Below, piece by piece: positions 62,580 through 64,000 of a DNA stretch of 64,000 nucleotides. A model generated the notes under the pieces. It was not told where the DNA came from and ran no database searches. It worked only from the letters and a program-made list of their open reading frames with translations. Numbering within the stretch: the stretch's first letter is position 1; each line of letters opens with the position of its first letter. The translations under genes were made by a program, and so were the position numbers. The stretch is from CAZKWG01 sp964615375 (GTDB lineage Bacteria; Myxococcota_A; UBA796; CAZKWG01), in the NCBI GenBank assembly GCA_964615375.1, contig CAZTOW010000002.1, forward strand, positions 186,001 to 250,000. Reading direction: 5' to 3'.

Positions 62580-62660
62580 CAGCCGCCCTCCCTCGGCCCG
62601 GCGAGGTGCGCCGCGCCCTCCGCTGGAATACACTCTCCGCCTTCTTCTGGCGAGGGTCGA

Positions 62661-64000
62661 TTGCGGCGCGCGCTCGGGCTCGGGCTGGCCTGGTTCGGCG
62701 GCCTCTTCCTGCTGGACGGCTTGAGCTCCCTGTCCGAGCTGCGAAGCGCGCTCGGCAAGGTGGTGGCCGACGGCGACGTCGTCTGGGTCGCCCGCCGGGA
62801 GGTGGCGATCTACCTGGCCCACATGCTCTCGGCCTACCTGGCCATGGGCCTGGGCGCCGGCCTCGTGCTCGCCCTGCTGGAGCGCAGCTTCCAGGGCGGG
62901 TCCGCGCGGCGGCGCGCGCTGGTGTTCATCGTCGGCACGACGATCTGGATGCTGCTCCGCGGCGCCGTGCTCTGGCCGCTCATGCACTACGGGGTGCCCG
63001 GCCGGGACTGGATCGCCGGGAACCTGGATCCGGGCCAGATCACCGCCTTCTTCCTGCTCCTCCTCGGCCTCGGGCTGGCCCTGGAGGCCCGGCGCGCCCG
63101 CCCCCGCCTGCCCTGGCTGCTGGCCTTCCTGGGCTCGCTGGGCCTGGCCAGCCTGGCCGATCACCAGCCGGCCGCGGAGGCGCCGAAGAAGAACCAGGGC
63201 CTGAACGTCATCGTCTTCGGGATCGACGCGCTGCGCCCCGATCACCTCGCCTCCTTCGGCTACGACCGCGACACCGCGCCGCGCCTGGAGGCCGCCCTTC
63301 AGCGGATGAGCGTCTACGAGCACGCCTTCACCCCCGAGGCCCGCACCTGGGAGGCCTGGGCGAGCGTGCTCACCGGGGCCTACCCCTCCACCCACGGCCA
63401 GCGCTGGAGCCTGCCCCAGCCCGGCCGCGAGCTCCCCAGCGTGCCGATGCTCACGCACGCGCTCCAGGAGGCGGGCTACCACACGCGCTTCATCACCGAC
63501 GACAGCCGCTTCAGCTACATGCTGCCGAAGCACGGCTTCGACGCCATCGAGCAGCCCGCCCTCGGCTTCCGCACCTTCGCCGCCAGCCGGCTCCAGCCGA
63601 ACTTCCGCGCCTTCTTCACCTTCGCCAACGGCCCGCTGGGATGGCTGCTGGCCCCGGCCTACCGGCAGAACCAGGCCTACGGCATCACCTTCCGCGTGGA
63701 CGCCTTCCGCGAGCTGGTCAAACAGCAGGTCGCCGAGGCCGCCACCCACGATCGCTTCTTCCTGGCCGTCCACACCTGCCCGCTCCACACCCCCGCCGAC
63801 CGGCCCTGGCCCTACCACCGCCTGTACGGGATGGAGGACTACCGGGGCAGCAACCGCTACCGCTACCGCTCCTACGGCTCACAGCTCGTGGACGGCCCGA
63901 ACACCAACACCGACGCCGTCTCGCGGGCCGAGCGCCGGGGCCGCCAGCAGAACCTGAACCTCTACGACGCCGGCATCGCCATGGTCGATGAGATCTGGAG
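62661..64000 (+). CDS. Membrane sulfatase-fold protein with Thr at the nucleophile position (3' partial)
   Basis: At least 446 residues, running off the window end. A TTG start at 62661 is preceded by GAGG. The N-terminal 180 residues hold about four membrane helices. Then NVIVFGIDALRPDHLASFGYDRD opens an alkaline-phosphatase/sulfatase domain. The segment EARTWEAWASVLTGAYPSTHG aligns with the sulfatase C-x-P-S-R signature but has Thr in place of the formylglycine Cys, as in phosphoethanolamine transferases and lipoteichoic acid synthase. It may therefore be a phospho-transferase or hydrolase acting on envelope sugars. It faces the GT4 gene divergently across 81 bp. Confidence 0.75.
   Translation, partial: MRRALGLGLAWFGGLFLLDGLSSLSELRSALGKVVADGDVVWVARREVAIYLAHMLSAYLAMGLGAGLVLALLERSFQGGSARRRALVFIVGTTIWMLLRGAVLWPLMHYGVPGRDWIAGNLDPGQITAFFLLLLGLGLALEARRARPRLPWLLAFLGSLGLASLADHQPAAEAPKKNQGLNVIVFGIDALRPDHLASFGYDRDTAPRLEAALQRMSVYEHAFTPEARTWEAWASVLTGAYPSTHGQRWSLPQPGRELPSVPMLTHALQEAGYHTRFITDDSRFSYMLPKHGFDAIEQPALGFRTFAASRLQPNFRAFFTFANGPLGWLLAPAYRQNQAYGITFRVDAFRELVKQQVAEAATHDRFFLAVHTCPLHTPADRPWPYHRLYGMEDYRGSNRYRYRSYGSQLVDGPNTNTDAVSRAERRGRQQNLNLYDAGIAMVDEIW

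Overview
The window is very GC-rich, gene-dense DNA from a Gram-negative bacterium, most likely a member of the Myxococcota or a close deltaproteobacterial-type lineage. The evidence is the many lipoprotein signal peptides, a MopE/FG-GAP surface protein, Ser/Thr protein kinases with TPR or TolB-like tails, a trypsin-like protease ending in a MYXO-CTERM-like tail, and a DUF1501 protein paired with a CxxCH lipoprotein. recA, alaS, pilT, mpl, dsbD, sucA and sucB are also present. Taxonomy is an inference; no rRNA or tRNA gene is visible. A run of 100 N at 1594-1693 is an assembly gap inside a tandem-repeat gene.

Layout. 1-9.7 kb: the 3' part of a kinase-TPR gene, a Uma2-family protein, an unknown lipoprotein preceded by a 43-bp tandem repeat, a three-gene operon (acidic lipoprotein, CxxCH lipoprotein, Tat-exported DUF1501 protein) and a Gly/Pro-rich lipoprotein. 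9.7-24.9 kb: a GT2 glycosyltransferase with an asparagine synthase, the MopE/FG-GAP protein, a protease, a PlsC acyltransferase, a DUF4097 lipoprotein with a palindrome over its promoter, a Pro/Ala-rich protein divergent by 18 bp from a histidine phosphatase, DsbD and a phospholipase C/P1-nuclease-like protein. 24.9-39 kb: glycosyltransferases, mpl, recA, pilT, alaS, a diacylglycerol-kinase-type protein, an M50 protease with a probable CTG start, a Pro-rich 2Fe-2S ferredoxin and a second kinase. 39.2-42.8 kb: two overlapping UbiB/ABC1 genes, the first lacking the catalytic motif.

42.9-55.8 kb is the highlight. A FAD enzyme of the flavin-halogenase-like family is followed by what looks like an enediyne warhead cassette: unbV, unbU, a 2342-residue enediyne-type iterative PKS (KS-AT-ACP-KR-DH-PPTase) and a DUF1702 gene, the last three joined by 1-4 bp overlaps. 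The PKS carries an extra C-terminal double hot-dog region whose last part resembles the normally separate enediyne thioesterase, so all five warhead functions appear to be present in four genes. No P450, glycosyltransferase, transporter, regulator or resistance gene is next to them: UbiB genes lie upstream and the 2-oxoglutarate dehydrogenase genes downstream. The product may be a bare polyene or warhead-derived molecule, or may need genes elsewhere.

55.8-64 kb: sucA-sucB, a secreted protein, a small TPR protein, a GT4 glycosyltransferase and a divergent membrane sulfatase-fold protein cut by the window end.
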